From NCBI GenBank assembly GCA_022361075.1, contig JAKSBQ010000323.1:1-34556 (forward strand): a stretch of 34,556 nucleotides of DNA, read 5' to 3'. Both the position numbers and the translations under genes were made by a program. Of this stretch, positions 24,799-33,985 are shown one piece after another. Position 1 is the first letter of the stretch, and each line of letters opens with the position of its first letter. The notes under the pieces were generated by a model. That model ran no database searches, was not told where the DNA came from, and saw nothing but the letters and a program-made list of their open reading frames with translations. Source of the DNA: Opitutales bacterium (lineage in GTDB: Bacteria; Verrucomicrobiota; Verrucomicrobiia; Opitutales; JAFGAQ01).

Positions 24799-25289
24799 CC
24801 ACGCATTCCTATCGCATCGCGACATTAATCTTCATTGAAAATTCAAAGAAAGAACAGCTGCTTATCCGCAGGAGTTTCTCACCAAACCAAGGACTGTTGA
24901 GCCCAATCGGAGGGAAACTTGAAGCCGAAAAAGGTGAGACTCCGGTGGAATGTGCCATCCGCGAAGTGGACGAAGAAATTGGTCGCTCGATCTCCACAGA
25001 AGATCTTCACCTCTTTGGATACCTTGCTGAAAAAAGCCCGTTTTGCGGGAAACATTGGATGGTCTATCTATTTAAGCTTCTCTCACCAATCGATGACCTT
25101 CCTGCTCCAATCGAAGAAGGAGCTTTTGAATTTCACAAAATTGATTGCATTGAGAAACTAGAAATCCCACAAACGGACGCACAGATTCTTTGGAAAGTGT
25201 TCAAGATGAACTCGGATGGATTCACTGGAATCCGAGTCGATCGCAAAAATGACGGTGATTTCGATTGGACGATCGAAACGCAGTCATAG
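24795..25289 (+). CDS. Nudix hydrolase
   Basis: This 164-residue cytosolic protein has a Nudix box that binds magnesium and cleaves nucleoside diphosphates linked to another group X. The box is GGKLEAEKGETPVECAIREVDEEIG with its REV-x-EE-x-G core complete (residues 56-63, E48 before it); the usual GGKxExGE loop carries two extra residues (AEK). Substrate cannot be predicted. Its start overlaps the end of the EEP gene by 4 bases. It converges on the nucleoside transporter gene with 15 bases between. Confidence 0.85.
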   Translation: MTTHSYRIATLIFIENSKKEQLLIRRSFSPNQGLLSPIGGKLEAEKGETPVECAIREVDEEIGRSISTEDLHLFGYLAEKSPFCGKHWMVYLFKLLSPIDDLPAPIEEGAFEFHKIDCIEKLEIPQTDAQILWKVFKMNSDGFTGIRVDRKNDGDFDWTIETQS

Positions 25290-25304
25290 AGACCCACATA
25301 ATCA

Positions 25305-26597
25305 CTACCCGATCAGCAATCCCGCTAGACAACCGGTCATCAAACAAGCAAAGGTCCCTCCTAACATCGCCCTGGGAGCCATTTTACTCAGGTCTGTTCT
25401 CCTTTCGGGAGCAAGTGTCGAAATGCCGGCAATCTGAATACCGATAGAGGCGAAATTCGCGAATCCACATAGTGCATAAGTCATGATGATCATGCTTCGC
25501 TCATGCGTGAAAACGCCAGCATCCATCATTTGCCCCATATTCACATAGGCCACAAATTCATTGAGCACCAATTTTTCGCCCAGCAACCGTCCGGATAACA
25601 GAAGAGATTCCGAATCGATTCCCATAAACCAGGCGATCGGCGCAAAAATCCAGCCAAAGATCCATTCCAGCGAGAGCTGATTAAAGTCTCCACCGGAAAC
25701 CTGTTCAATCCAAGCATTTAAGCCAGTCCAGCCTCCCAACGCTCCGCTTAAGATAGAGTTGATCAGAGGAATAATCGAAGTGAACACGATCAAGATCGCA
25801 GCAATGATCAGCGCCAATTCCAAACCTTGAGCCGTCCCTCGGGTGGTTGCATCAAAAACGTTGGAACCGAACGCCTGTTTCTCGATTTTGAAGTCCTTTT
25901 TGTATTCCTCGGTTTCCGGAATCAACAGTTTCGCAAATAGTATCGCTCCCGGGGCCGAAAGAATCGATGCAGTGATCAGGTGCCTCGCAAACAACAGGCT
26001 TTTTTGAGGATCCCCTCCACCCAAAAAACTGATATAGGCAACGAGCACTCCTCCTGCGATAGTTGCCATACCTCCGGTCATCAGTGTGGCGAGTTCCGAT
26101 TTAGTCATGTCTTTGATGTAAGGCCGCACCATGAGCGGAGCCTCGGTTTGCCCAACAAAAACGTTCGCCGCTACAGCGAAACTCTCGGCACCTGAGATCT
26201 TCATGACCTTGTTCATGATCCATGCAAACCCACGAATCACAATCGGTAGTATGCCTAGGTAAAACAAAACAGTCGAAATCGCCGAAAAGAAGATGATCGA
26301 TGGCAATACCCTGAATGCGAAAACGGAGCCCATGCTTTCGGCGTCTTCGACCAAGCTTCCGAACACGAATTTTCCACCTTCCTGAGAAAAGTCCAATAAC
26401 TTCACGACTGCTTTCGCCAGCCATTCAATCGTCAAAGCAGGTCCGGGGAATTTAAGGAAAATGACAGCAAGCATGAGTTGCAGAGCAAATCCTCCTCCGA
26501 TCAACCGCCAATTGATCTTTGATCGGTCCCGGCTCAAAGCCCAAGCGATCCCCACAAAAAGAAGAATTCCTAAAACTCCACGCAGCGCATCAAACAT
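25305..26597 (-). CDS. concentrative nucleoside transporter (NupC/CNT family)
   Basis: This 430-residue inner-membrane protein imports nucleosides with protons or sodium. It has about ten hydrophobic segments. Family motifs include GGKFVFG (about 73-80), FAFRVLPSIIFFSAISTVLFYLGI, the ANVFVGQTEAPLMVRPY motif in the middle (G-Q-T-E-A-P-L), and the late GFANFASIGIQIAGISTLAPERR. These are CNT hallmarks with no sign of truncation. It starts at ATG 26597. Together with apt it fits uptake and salvage of nucleosides, but it is not in an operon with apt. Confidence 0.92.
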   Translation of the reverse strand: MFDALRGVLGILLFVGIAWALSRDRSKINWRLIGGGFALQLMLAVIFLKFPGPALTIEWLAKAVVKLLDFSQEGGKFVFGSLVEDAESMGSVFAFRVLPSIIFFSAISTVLFYLGILPIVIRGFAWIMNKVMKISGAESFAVAANVFVGQTEAPLMVRPYIKDMTKSELATLMTGGMATIAGGVLVAYISFLGGGDPQKSLLFARHLITASILSAPGAILFAKLLIPETEEYKKDFKIEKQAFGSNVFDATTRGTAQGLELALIIAAILIVFTSIIPLINSILSGALGGWTGLNAWIEQVSGGDFNQLSLEWIFGWIFAPIAWFMGIDSESLLLSGRLLGEKLVLNEFVAYVNMGQMMDAGVFTHERSMIIMTYALCGFANFASIGIQIAGISTLAPERRTDLSKMAPRAMLGGTFACLMTGCLAGLLIG

Positions 26598-26707
26598 GAC
26601 GTTCTTAGCTAAGGACTTTCATCAGTGATGACCAGACTTAAGAGATTCCGAGATAAAAATGTTGCTCCAGGGAAGCTGATTGCGAAGATGACATCAAATT
26701 CCTTCTT
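26598..26707. other. gap between the transporter gene and the small membrane peptide
   Basis: This 110-base stretch separates the minus-strand nucleoside transporter from the plus-strand 36-residue peptide, so it should hold both promoters. I see no clear repeat, hairpin or consensus box in it. Confidence 0.3.
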
Positions 26708-26818
26708 ATGGCATTTCGACTAAGCAAATCCGAAAAAACCGGACTGACCATTCTCGCAAGCATACTCTCGCTCATCCTGATCGTCACTCTCATGATCAAG
26801 AGTTTTGGCCTTCTCTAA
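26708..26818 (+). CDS. 36-residue single-pass membrane peptide, unknown function
   Basis: A short frame begins MAFRLSKSEKTG, then has one hydrophobic helix (LTILASILSLILIVTLMI), and ends KSFGLL. The polar, basic N terminus followed by a 20-residue hydrophobic stretch is the layout of a small membrane protein. It lies alone on the plus strand between two minus-strand genes, in a gap that would otherwise be about 240 bases. No clear Shine-Dalgarno is seen. I do not recognise the family; it may be a small regulator or subunit of a membrane complex. Its reality is not proven. Confidence 0.45.
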   Translation: MAFRLSKSEKTGLTILASILSLILIVTLMIKSFGLL

Positions 26819-26833
26819 AACTGACCAGACGAT

Positions 26834-27298
26834 CTATTCTTCGCCAAATTTCTCTTTTTTCTCGTCCCAGGGAATATCGTTTTGAGTGCGACAGATCAAC
26901 ACTGGCTCCTTGGTCTTTACCCAAACATTCTGCTCTTTGAGAATCCGGGCTGACACCACTTCACAACACTCTCCGATCGTTTTCACAGGATATCGGCGAC
27001 CTTTAGGAGTTGTATTAAACTCGTAAGCTCCTCTAACCAATCGTTCTTCGGTCACGTAAGGGCTGTCATCTTCAGGAATTTGCAATACCCATCCAGTCAA
27101 ATCCTTGTCTTCCAAAACTCCATCAGGATCCGACACCATCATCACAAACTGTTTCTTAACCGGGGGAGGTTTTTCCTCTGTTTCCTGCTGGATCTTAACT
27201 TCTTCCTGAATCTCATTGATGATCGAAGCAACCTGCCGCGCGTCCATTTCGCTACGTTGCAAAATCATTTTCACTAGATCGATATCAACTTTGGCCAT
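26834..27298 (-). CDS. conserved-looking protein of unknown function
   Basis: This 154-residue cytosolic protein begins with a helix (VDIDLVKMILQRSEMDARQVASIINEIQEEV, read as an amphipathic helix near residues 5-35). A short proline-rich linker KPPPVKK follows, then a beta-rich region (QFVMMVSDPDGVL, GWVLQIPEDDSPYVTEERL) and EVVSARILKEQNVWVK. The two Cys at about 112-113 and Cys137 are not in a recognisable metal motif. No signal peptide or TM. I do not recognise the family. Good coding signs are a full ATG start and no overlap with a better frame. Upstream is a Gre-like gene on the same strand, 65 bases away. Confidence 0.65.
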   Translation of the reverse strand: MAKVDIDLVKMILQRSEMDARQVASIINEIQEEVKIQQETEEKPPPVKKQFVMMVSDPDGVLEDKDLTGWVLQIPEDDSPYVTEERLVRGAYEFNTTPKGRRYPVKTIGECCEVVSARILKEQNVWVKTKEPVLICRTQNDIPWDEKKEKFGEE

Positions 27299-27363
27299 AA
27301 ACAGACAGCAAAACCGCTGTACTTCAGCTTGCCAAGCCTATTGATATTTCTAATTCAAACTTC

Positions 27364-27831
27364 CTAACTCAGTTCCACGATAGAGCATATCTTGCCGTTG
27401 GGAAGTGCCCATTCAAATCCAACCGATTTTCCCAAGATCTTGGCAGCTATGGGCGAACCTGGTGTAACAACGGTAACGAGCGAACCGTCGAGAGTCACCG
27501 ATGCACCCCCTCCTTTCACAGAAAGGAAGTACCAGTGCTTTCCCATTGGGTTTTCGATGGCGAACATGCTGCCCGCCTGCACCCATTCGTCTTCGCCTAC
27601 GGTTTCTAACAAACTTCGAAAATACTGAATCGCCTCACCCAGCTCCAACGCATGAGCGGCCTGACCTGCGGCAAGATACGAAGCTTCCAGACCCTGAGTA
27701 TCCCATTTAGAGTCAGCTTTTGCTTCCTCATGAGTGGCATACTCGGCGGCATCTTTTGAGGCTCCTTGCGCCAGTTGAAAATCCTTTTCCAGCGACTGGA
27801 TGATCGCCTCAATGACCAATTTTTTATCCAT
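27364..27831 (-). CDS. GreA/GreB-like transcription factor homologue
   Basis: The 155-residue protein has an N-terminal helical region with EEAKADSKWDTQGLEASYLAAGQ (around residues 35-57), like the coiled-coil side of Gre factors. The C-terminal part, TPGSPIAAKILGKSVGFEW, resembles the GreA/B C-terminal fold in which SPIGxALLGKxxGD is typical. Gre factors rescue backtracked RNA polymerase by stimulating transcript cleavage. The acidic tip pair of GreA is not clearly conserved (D..E in WDTQGLE might serve), so cleavage activity is uncertain. The gene is shorter than the usual RNA-polymerase-binding factor context and follows the hydrolase gene with 6 bases between. Confidence 0.55.
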   Translation of the reverse strand: MDKKLVIEAIIQSLEKDFQLAQGASKDAAEYATHEEAKADSKWDTQGLEASYLAAGQAAHALELGEAIQYFRSLLETVGEDEWVQAGSMFAIENPMGKHWYFLSVKGGGASVTLDGSLVTVVTPGSPIAAKILGKSVGFEWALPNGKICSIVELS

Positions 27832-27837
27832 CCACCA

Positions 27838-29037
27838 TCAGCCACCGTTCGGTATTTCTTCTGGTTCTTCCTCCGGAATCCGCTGAATAATTTTGTGGTC
27901 CTCAAGTCCACCAAACACAAATGTCTCACCCAGCAAAATTGCTCTAGTGGTCCCACTGTGCTTTAGAAAACTATCAAAAAACAACACTTCTAAAGTTCGC
28001 GCTTCCTTCGCACCAAGCTCTGTCAACCCATGCCCCTCGCCTTTTAAGACAAACGCTAAGGTAAGACCCGAGGTGTGCTGAAGAGCATCCATGATTAGCT
28101 GGGGATCTGCAATTTGATCGTGCTCTGCAATCACCGCCATGAAAGGATCATCCACTCCAACGATACCCGAGTGATCTTCCATAAAAGGTTTATTACCAAC
28201 GGATCCAATCCACGGCACTGTTGCAAATCCAGCCTTAATTCGATGGTCATTTACCGAACTTGGATGGTTCAGATACTTCCCTCCCAACAAAGCCAATCCG
28301 GTATATCCTCCGAAACTGGTTCCCGAAATACCGATTCGCTGCGTATCAATTAAGTGTCCGTATTTTGGATGCGTAATCAGATTGGTAATGAATTCGTGAA
28401 CTGACAACGTTCGCAAGGTGTATTGACTCTGGGACTCCCGAAGACGGTCATCACCATGAAAGAGGCAAGCCACTACGTAGCCGTGACTCGCGAGAAACCT
28501 CATCTCATACAAATCCCAAAGTCCATGCGAACGAAATCCATGAGAACGAACGATGAGAGGAAAGCGGGTGAATCCATCGGCAAACTTCGGAAAATCACCG
28601 GGCTTGTCCATTTTTGGAAAAGTTCGGACTCCTTCACCTATGAAAGGGAAAATGTAATCCTCGTTCGTGTTGGTACTCGCAGTTGGATAAACCACGTATC
28701 CAGCAATCGGAAACTGTGTTCCAGCGTGCTCCTCATAGAGCGATGGATCATCCGGAACATTTACGGTGATCGATAGTGCCTCGTTGGGATATTTGAGGAG
28801 CGAGCTAATGTAGACAGGACTTCCGTTATCAAACCCTCCTTTTAGATAATCGACGATATTGGTTGGAATCTGGTCGACAACCTCGAAGTTGGAACTTGCA
28901 ACTTCGTACGGACCGTCCGGAAGCACATCGATCGGCCAACTCCAAAGTCTAACGGTTCCCAACGCCGCCAAAGCCCCAATCGAGAGTAATTTTGTCAGAT
29001 CCAATAATCGGAAAAACCTTACTTTAAAAATTTGCAT
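27838..29037 (-). CDS. alpha/beta hydrolase, secreted or membrane-anchored
   Basis: This 399-residue protein has an N-terminal hydrophobic stretch (about 13-33) and an alpha/beta-hydrolase fold. The nucleophile elbow is GTSFGG in RIGISGTSFGGYTG, an Asp candidate is in VIAEHDQIADPQL, and the His is in KGEGHGLTELG. The VRSHGFRSHG segment resembles the oxyanion-side HG motif. The sequence suggests a lipase/PAF-acetylhydrolase/dienelactone hydrolase relative; substrate unknown. It is the upstream gene of a pair with the Gre-like gene. Confidence 0.8.
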   Translation of the reverse strand: MQIFKVRFFRLLDLTKLLSIGALAALGTVRLWSWPIDVLPDGPYEVASSNFEVVDQIPTNIVDYLKGGFDNGSPVYISSLLKYPNEALSITVNVPDDPSLYEEHAGTQFPIAGYVVYPTASTNTNEDYIFPFIGEGVRTFPKMDKPGDFPKFADGFTRFPLIVRSHGFRSHGLWDLYEMRFLASHGYVVACLFHGDDRLRESQSQYTLRTLSVHEFITNLITHPKYGHLIDTQRIGISGTSFGGYTGLALLGGKYLNHPSSVNDHRIKAGFATVPWIGSVGNKPFMEDHSGIVGVDDPFMAVIAEHDQIADPQLIMDALQHTSGLTLAFVLKGEGHGLTELGAKEARTLEVLFFDSFLKHSGTTRAILLGETFVFGGLEDHKIIQRIPEEEPEEIPNGG

Positions 29038-29198
29038 ACCATCCTAAGTTATCACCGGAAACCCAAAGCCTCCACCTTCAATCAATAGTTCTCATCTCCG
29101 AAGCTGCAATACCTTATTTCACACCGATTACAAGCAACTCTCAATCTTTGACCTCATAAATCCGTATAGATTCAGATTTTTTAAAATTTGAGAAAAAC

Positions 29199-29411
29199 CT
29201 AGGCGACGGTGTCGAGTTTTTGACCGACTGACTCTTGTGAAACGAAGCCTGAGGGGCTATACAAAGTTCCTGAAGATGCAGAGCTCGTAATCATATCCAC
29301 CAACCCACGTGTCGCCTGCTCGTTGGACTTGATGATGCGCATAGTGGCGTCGAGCCGCTCCATCATCGCCTGCTCCGAAATAAGTGCAACTGCTGCAGTT
29401 ATCGCATCCAT
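29199..29411 (-). CDS. small protein resembling YjfB-type motility-associated family
   Basis: This 70-residue protein starts MDAITAAVALISEQ, then a helix with MMERLDATMRIIKSNEQATRGLVDMITS, followed by a Ser/Gly-rich tail. The start and spacing resemble small YjfB-like putative motility proteins, but the match is from memory and weak. No signal peptide or TM is clear. It stands alone and minus-strand, about 160 bases left of the divergent cysE and right of the hydrolase gene. The gap 29038-29198 to its left shows no other feature. Confidence 0.45.
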   Translation of the reverse strand: MDAITAAVALISEQAMMERLDATMRIIKSNEQATRGLVDMITSSASSGTLYSPSGFVSQESVGQKLDTVA

Positions 29412-29624
29412 CGGCTTTTAAAAATCGGTTCAAACAACAAACACTTTAGCCCTTCCCTTGTGTAGATCAGTTTGGATGCAATTTTTCAGCTCCGAGATTC
29501 GTTGAAAACATATCGCCAAAACCCGTGAATTCAGAGCTCGATACTGAGTTCCCATCGAAAAAACTTTGAAATGAATCTCAATTTAAACCAGCATCTCCAT
29601 CTCATACACAACAGACTTGTTACA

Positions 29625-30407
29625 ATGAAGGAAGATCCAGAACACCTGTGGAATATTCTACGGGAAGAAGCAGAAGCAACCATATCCAAAGAACCCGTTC
29701 TCAAAACATGGTTGCACGCACGTTTGTTGAGGCACGGGAGTCTCTCAGAAGCTATCGCGAGCAACCTATCTGAGAAATTCAATTTCCTCCGGGATTCAGA
29801 AAACTACCTTTTCGAAGTTTTCCTTAAAACCCTCAACGAAAACCCGGAGATCATCGAATCGGTGAGCGCGGACATCGTCGCCAATTTCGAGCGGGATCCC
29901 GCCTGCAAAAATCACTTCAATCCCCTCCTAAATTACAAGGGGTTCAAGGCCATCACAGCTCATCGGATCGCTCACTCGCTGTGGCGGGCGGACCAGCGCG
30001 AGCTTGCGCTACACTTGCAGAGTCTCGTGTCGGAGTATTACAGCGTGGACATTCACCCAGCTGCTCGAATGGGCAAAGGCATCCTTCTCGATCATGCTAC
30101 CGGATTTGTGGCGGGTGAAACCGCTTCGATCGGAGACAATGTTTCCATCTTCCAGGGAGTCACACTTGGCGGAACCGGAAAAGAAGACGGAGATCGCCAC
30201 CCGAAGGTCGAATACGGGGTACTCATCGGCGCCGGTGCAAAAATTCTAGGAAACATCACAATTGGCCACTGCTCAAAAATAGGTGCAAACAGTGTGGTAC
30301 TAAAAGACGTTCCGGCACGATCCACCGTCGTTGGAGTTCCTGGCAAAATCACAGGAACGAGCTCGGAGAACATGCCTTCACTGAACGTGAATCACATCTG
30401 CATCTAA
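29625..30407 (+). CDS. cysE: serine O-acetyltransferase
   Basis: CysE acetylates serine to O-acetylserine, the precursor of cysteine. The 260-residue protein has an N-terminal helical domain and a C-terminal left-handed beta-helix of hexapeptide repeats. Catalytic residues are in [10 protein letters not shown] and [13 protein letters not shown] (Asp/His pair), and DRHPK follows GVTLGGTGK. The extreme C-terminal tail ends in Ile, like forms that dock into the cysteine-synthase active site. ATG 29625 aligns with the E. coli start; an in-frame ATG at 29571 would add 18 residues and cannot be excluded, as neither has a clear Shine-Dalgarno. Confidence 0.93.
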   Translation: MKEDPEHLWNILREEAEATISKEPVLKTWLHARLLRHGSLSEAIASNLSEKFNFLRDSENYLFEVFLKTLNENPEIIESVSADIVANFERDPACKNHFNPLLNYKGFKAITAHRIAHSLWRADQRELALHLQSLVSEYYSVDIHPAARMGKGILLDHATGFVAGETASIGDNVSIFQGVTLGGTGKEDGDRHPKVEYGVLIGAGAKILGNITIGHCSKIGANSVVLKDVPARSTVVGVPGKITGTSSENMPSLNVNHICI

Positions 30408-30454
30408 GACATTATTGCTTTTTAAAAAATAAAAAATCACTTACTTTACACCAA

Positions 30455-31402
30455 ATGTCAGAAACCGAATCCATCATCCACGACGTCATCATTCTCGGTA
30501 GCGGTTGCGCAGGACTCACTGCGGCGATCTACACCGGACGAGCCAATCTGAAACCCCTCGTGATCGAAGGCACTCAACCTGGAGGTCAGCTCACGACCAC
30601 TTCCGAAGTTGAGAATTTCCCGGGGTTTCCAGATGGCGTTGACGGTTTCATGCTGATGGATGGGCTGCGCAAACAAGCGACTAGATTCGAGACTACTTTC
30701 GCGAGCGATCTGATCGAATCAGTAGACTTGTCGGGTTCAGTGAAAGTTTTGAAGTCTTCCACGAAAACCTACCAAACGAAGTCACTGATCGTCGCCACCG
30801 GAGCTTCTCCAAGGTTGATCGGAATTCCTGGTGAGAAGGAAATGTTCGGTGGCAAAGGGGTAACCACCTGCGCAACCTGCGATGGAGCTTTCTACAGGGA
30901 CATGGACGTTGCCGTGATCGGAGGAGGGGACTCAGCCTGTGAAGAGGCGCTTTTTCTCACACGTTTCTGCTCCAAGGTTTATTTAGTGCATCGTCGGGAC
31001 GAACTCCGTGCTTCCAAAATCATGGCAGACCGTGCGGTGAACCACGAGAAAATCGAAATGGTTTGGAACACGGTTCCGACTTCCATCGAAGGTGACGAAA
31101 CTGGCAACGTAAAATCGATCAAAACTCGCAACACTCAAGACAATTCCGAAGGCGAGATTCCGCTCAAAGGGGTGTTCATCGCGATCGGTCACGTTCCCAA
31201 TTCTAAAGCATTTGAAGGTTCATTGAATTTGGACGATCAGGGTTATTTTATTCCCGAATCAGGGAGTCAGGTGAGAACCAATATCCCTGGTGTCTACGTC
31301 GCTGGCGATTGTGCAGACCACTTCTACCGTCAAGCGATCACAGCTGCAGGTATGGGTTGCCAGGCAGCAATCGAGGCTGAGCGCTGGCTCGCGGAACAAT
31401 AA
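30455..31402 (+). CDS. trxB: thioredoxin-disulfide reductase
   Basis: TrxB reduces thioredoxin with NADPH through FAD and a redox disulphide. The 315-residue protein has an FAD-binding [12 protein letters not shown] (15-26; usually GSGPAG, here Pro is Cys), the active-site CATC at 139-142 in [11 protein letters not shown], the NADPH motif [10 protein letters not shown] and the C-terminal GDCAD FAD segment. The length is standard. Its stop overlaps the yjbQ start (TAATG). It pairs functionally with trxA at 12021. Confidence 0.96.
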   Translation: MSETESIIHDVIILGSGCAGLTAAIYTGRANLKPLVIEGTQPGGQLTTTSEVENFPGFPDGVDGFMLMDGLRKQATRFETTFASDLIESVDLSGSVKVLKSSTKTYQTKSLIVATGASPRLIGIPGEKEMFGGKGVTTCATCDGAFYRDMDVAVIGGGDSACEEALFLTRFCSKVYLVHRRDELRASKIMADRAVNHEKIEMVWNTVPTSIEGDETGNVKSIKTRNTQDNSEGEIPLKGVFIAIGHVPNSKAFEGSLNLDDQGYFIPESGSQVRTNIPGVYVAGDCADHFYRQAITAAGMGCQAAIEAERWLAEQ

Positions 31403-31821
31403 TGGCAGTCCACCATGAAATGATCCACGTGTCCACACGTGGAAAAGGGACGCTGGAGATCACCTCCAGTATCCGCGAATGCGTGGAGACCTCGGGTATG
31501 CGGGATGGGATCGTCTCGGTCCTTTGCCTGCACACGAGTTGCAGCCTTGTTCTGATGGAAAACGCAGATCCCTCCGCCAGACATGACCTTGAGCATTACA
31601 TGGAACGCCTGGTTCCTGAAAACGAGCCCTACTTCACTCATATCTACGAAGGTGCTGACGACATGCCGAGCCACATCAAAATGGCCCTCACCCGCAGCAG
31701 CGAAACAATCCCCTTTACGAATCAACACCTGATCCTCGGCACGTGGCAGGGGATTTTTTTATGGGAACATCGCAGCCACCCGCACTCCCGGAAACTGGCT
31801 GTAACAGTGGTCGGAGAATGA
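31402..31821 (+). CDS. yjbQ: YjbQ/UPF0047 family protein (secondary thiamine-phosphate synthase type)
   Basis: The 139-residue cytosolic protein belongs to the UPF0047/YjbQ family, some members of which show thiamine-phosphate synthase activity; the true role is uncertain. Conserved histidines are in CLHTSCSLVLMEN (about 43-54), RHDLEHYM, GADDMPSHIK, and the GTWQGIFLWEHR end. It starts at ATG 31402, sharing one base with the trxB stop, so both are likely one transcript. It converges on the porin gene 4 bases away. Confidence 0.9.
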   Translation: MAVHHEMIHVSTRGKGTLEITSSIRECVETSGMRDGIVSVLCLHTSCSLVLMENADPSARHDLEHYMERLVPENEPYFTHIYEGADDMPSHIKMALTRSSETIPFTNQHLILGTWQGIFLWEHRSHPHSRKLAVTVVGE

Positions 31822-31825
31822 TCTG

Positions 31826-33172
31826 CTAAAACTTGTAGATCACCGTCCCCTGGACACGATCATTTTTCGCAGTTTCATACCCGACATATTTGGTCCAGAT
31901 TTTCTGGTATTCGATACCGAGCTGCACCCCTTGCTCAAGGTTGTAATAAATGTTGGTGCTCACGTGAGTATTCTCAGCCCGCTTTCCTTCAGACAGGTCC
32001 TCATCCTCCGGATTGTCGATACCTCCACCAATGTTGAAAGTCACCTTTGGAGAAACTTTCAGCCCTAGTTGGGTCCAGCCTCCTGAAGCTTCAATCACAT
32101 CACCCTTTGCAGCATCCACACCTTGACCGATTCCCCCTAGGTAAAAATCCAAATTCGCGCCCGTCCAAACCGTGCCCTTCCAAACCAAGCTTTTAGTTAA
32201 GGGCAAAATCCACGAGCCTCCCAAACTCCAGGTTTCCAAATTTCCATCCACGAAGTGCGCGGAAGCATCCACTCGCTCAACACCATAATGCCCCTGTACG
32301 GAGAGCTTCGCAGTCCCGTTACCGAACCAATCACCTGTCAGCGGCAACGCCCATTGCGCGGTAGGGAAACCCGCATCCGCCCCGTCATTTTGCCCGTCTT
32401 CATCATAATCCTTCCCTTCAGTACGACTGATCGCCAGGGTTGGGCTAAAGAGTGTTTCACCAATCTTGACCTTCCGCATCGCGATGATTTGAGGGCTTCG
32501 ATACCCGATTTTTCCACGATTGTGATAATACCCAAAATCGATGCTATTCGGCACCGCCTGAGCAATGGTGTCGGTCGTTTGCCCTGCTGCGAAAACCCAA
32601 TCGCCTGCATTCCATTTCACATAAGCATGTCGCATACGAAGCTTCGCTTTGTTAGCGGGGCTATTACTACCGTAAAAATCAACCTCGATCTTCGCAACGG
32701 CGTCATCCACTGCAAAGTCTCCGATATCGAATCCAAATCGCGTCTGGTTGCCGGTCAGCGAAAACTGGTCACCTGAGGTTTCTTTTTCTCTCAAAACATA
32801 GTGTCCAAAGTTACCCGCATGCATCTGGCTGGAATCATAGGCCGCATCCGCTTTGATGTACCCATAAAACTTCACTCCGTATTTACTCAAGAAGCCTGAT
32901 TTTCCCTTCTCAGCGGCGACATCCTTCCGCGACCAAACGATCTTCCCCGATGCGTCCCTTTCGTAGTGTCCCGGAGTCTGATTTCCTTCCATCCGGTGCA
33001 CCTTCGCTTTTAATGCTGAGATTTCCTCTTTCTGCGCCTCCATTGTGACGTAAAGCTGCCGAATCATTTCCGCCTGTTCCTTCAACTTCTTCTGCACGTC
33101 GTCAGACTCAGCCGAAGCGATCAAGCTGCTACCGAACCATGCAATCATCATGATAAAAGGGAAGTATTTCAT
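31826..33172 (-). CDS. DcaP-like outer-membrane porin
   Basis: The 448-residue protein has a signal peptide (MKYFPFIMMIAWFGSSLIASA|E), a coiled-coil segment (DVQKKLKEQAEMIRQLYVTMEAQKEEISALKAKVHRM, residues about 25-60) and a beta-barrel with alternating Gly/aromatic strands, ending in KF. The KFYGYIKADAAYD segment after the coiled coil is typical of trimeric DcaP-type porins, which let negatively charged solutes through. The coil would stand in the periplasm and help trimerise. The substrate is unknown. It lies on the minus strand between yjbQ and trmB. Confidence 0.8.
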   Translation of the reverse strand: MKYFPFIMMIAWFGSSLIASAESDDVQKKLKEQAEMIRQLYVTMEAQKEEISALKAKVHRMEGNQTPGHYERDASGKIVWSRKDVAAEKGKSGFLSKYGVKFYGYIKADAAYDSSQMHAGNFGHYVLREKETSGDQFSLTGNQTRFGFDIGDFAVDDAVAKIEVDFYGSNSPANKAKLRMRHAYVKWNAGDWVFAAGQTTDTIAQAVPNSIDFGYYHNRGKIGYRSPQIIAMRKVKIGETLFSPTLAISRTEGKDYDEDGQNDGADAGFPTAQWALPLTGDWFGNGTAKLSVQGHYGVERVDASAHFVDGNLETWSLGGSWILPLTKSLVWKGTVWTGANLDFYLGGIGQGVDAAKGDVIEASGGWTQLGLKVSPKVTFNIGGGIDNPEDEDLSEGKRAENTHVSTNIYYNLEQGVQLGIEYQKIWTKYVGYETAKNDRVQGTVIYKF

Positions 33173-33307
33173 AGTCTTAAATTAGAGACAGTAATCGCCC
33201 ATCCGAGCTGATGCTTAAATGGAACACAATCTCAAATTACCCAAAATTCATCATGACATGAAAAATAGACTTGCCCGGGTCGGATCAGCTTTCGTTTTAC
33301 TCTAACC

Positions 33308-33925
33308 ATGGAACCACCGACCAGTGAGGGATATCTGAAGGAGGTTCAGAAGCGTAAAGACAGGCAGAGTTCGCTCCTGGATCGCTATCAGTCGGTTATG
33401 GAGTCGCTCGACCAAGGAGTTCTCGAAATCGGTTGTGGCCACGGCCATTGGCTCACTTCGTACGCTTCACAAAACTCTGATCAATGCTGTGTCGGTATCG
33501 ACCTGATGAAACATCGGGTGGATAAATCCGTCAAGAAAGCGAACAAAAACGAACTTACCAATCTTCACTTCATCCAAGCTGAAGCTATTGAATTTATCGA
33601 ACTGATCCCCCAAGGGACTTCACTCGCTGCGGTGGTGGTCTTGTTTCCCGATCCGTGGCCTAAAAAACGTCATTTCCGACGACGTTTGATCCAACCTGAC
33701 TTTTTGGATCTCCTGGCCAGTCGTATGAACGTCGGTGGAAAACTCTACTTCCGAACCGATCACCACGGATATTTCGACTGGACCACCGAACATTTTACCG
33801 ATCACCCACTTTGGACTCTCGATTCCGAACTTGTATGGCCAATGGAGCGCAGCACCTATTTCCAGGAGATCAAGGGGCCTTATCAATCCCTGAGTGCGAC
33901 ATGCATCCAAAAATCTGCCAAATAG
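33308..33925 (+). CDS. trmB: tRNA (guanine-N7)-methyltransferase
   Basis: TrmB methylates N7 of guanine 46 in tRNA with SAM. The 205-residue protein has motif I LEIGCGHGHWLTSYA (about 38-52), the GIDLMKHRV loop and the diagnostic VLFPDPWPKKRHFRRRLIQPDFL segment (about 115-137; read as FPDPWPKKRH), and FRTDHHGYFDW. Length is slightly under the usual. ATG 33308 gives the complete domain. It is upstream of the partial aminopeptidase gene. Confidence 0.95.
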   Translation: MEPPTSEGYLKEVQKRKDRQSSLLDRYQSVMESLDQGVLEIGCGHGHWLTSYASQNSDQCCVGIDLMKHRVDKSVKKANKNELTNLHFIQAEAIEFIELIPQGTSLAAVVVLFPDPWPKKRHFRRRLIQPDFLDLLASRMNVGGKLYFRTDHHGYFDWTTEHFTDHPLWTLDSELVWPMERSTYFQEIKGPYQSLSATCIQKSAK

Positions 33926-33985
33926 CGGTTTTTAAAAATAATTTGATAGCTTCAATATCCTTAAACCCGTATCTTGTTTCAAAAT

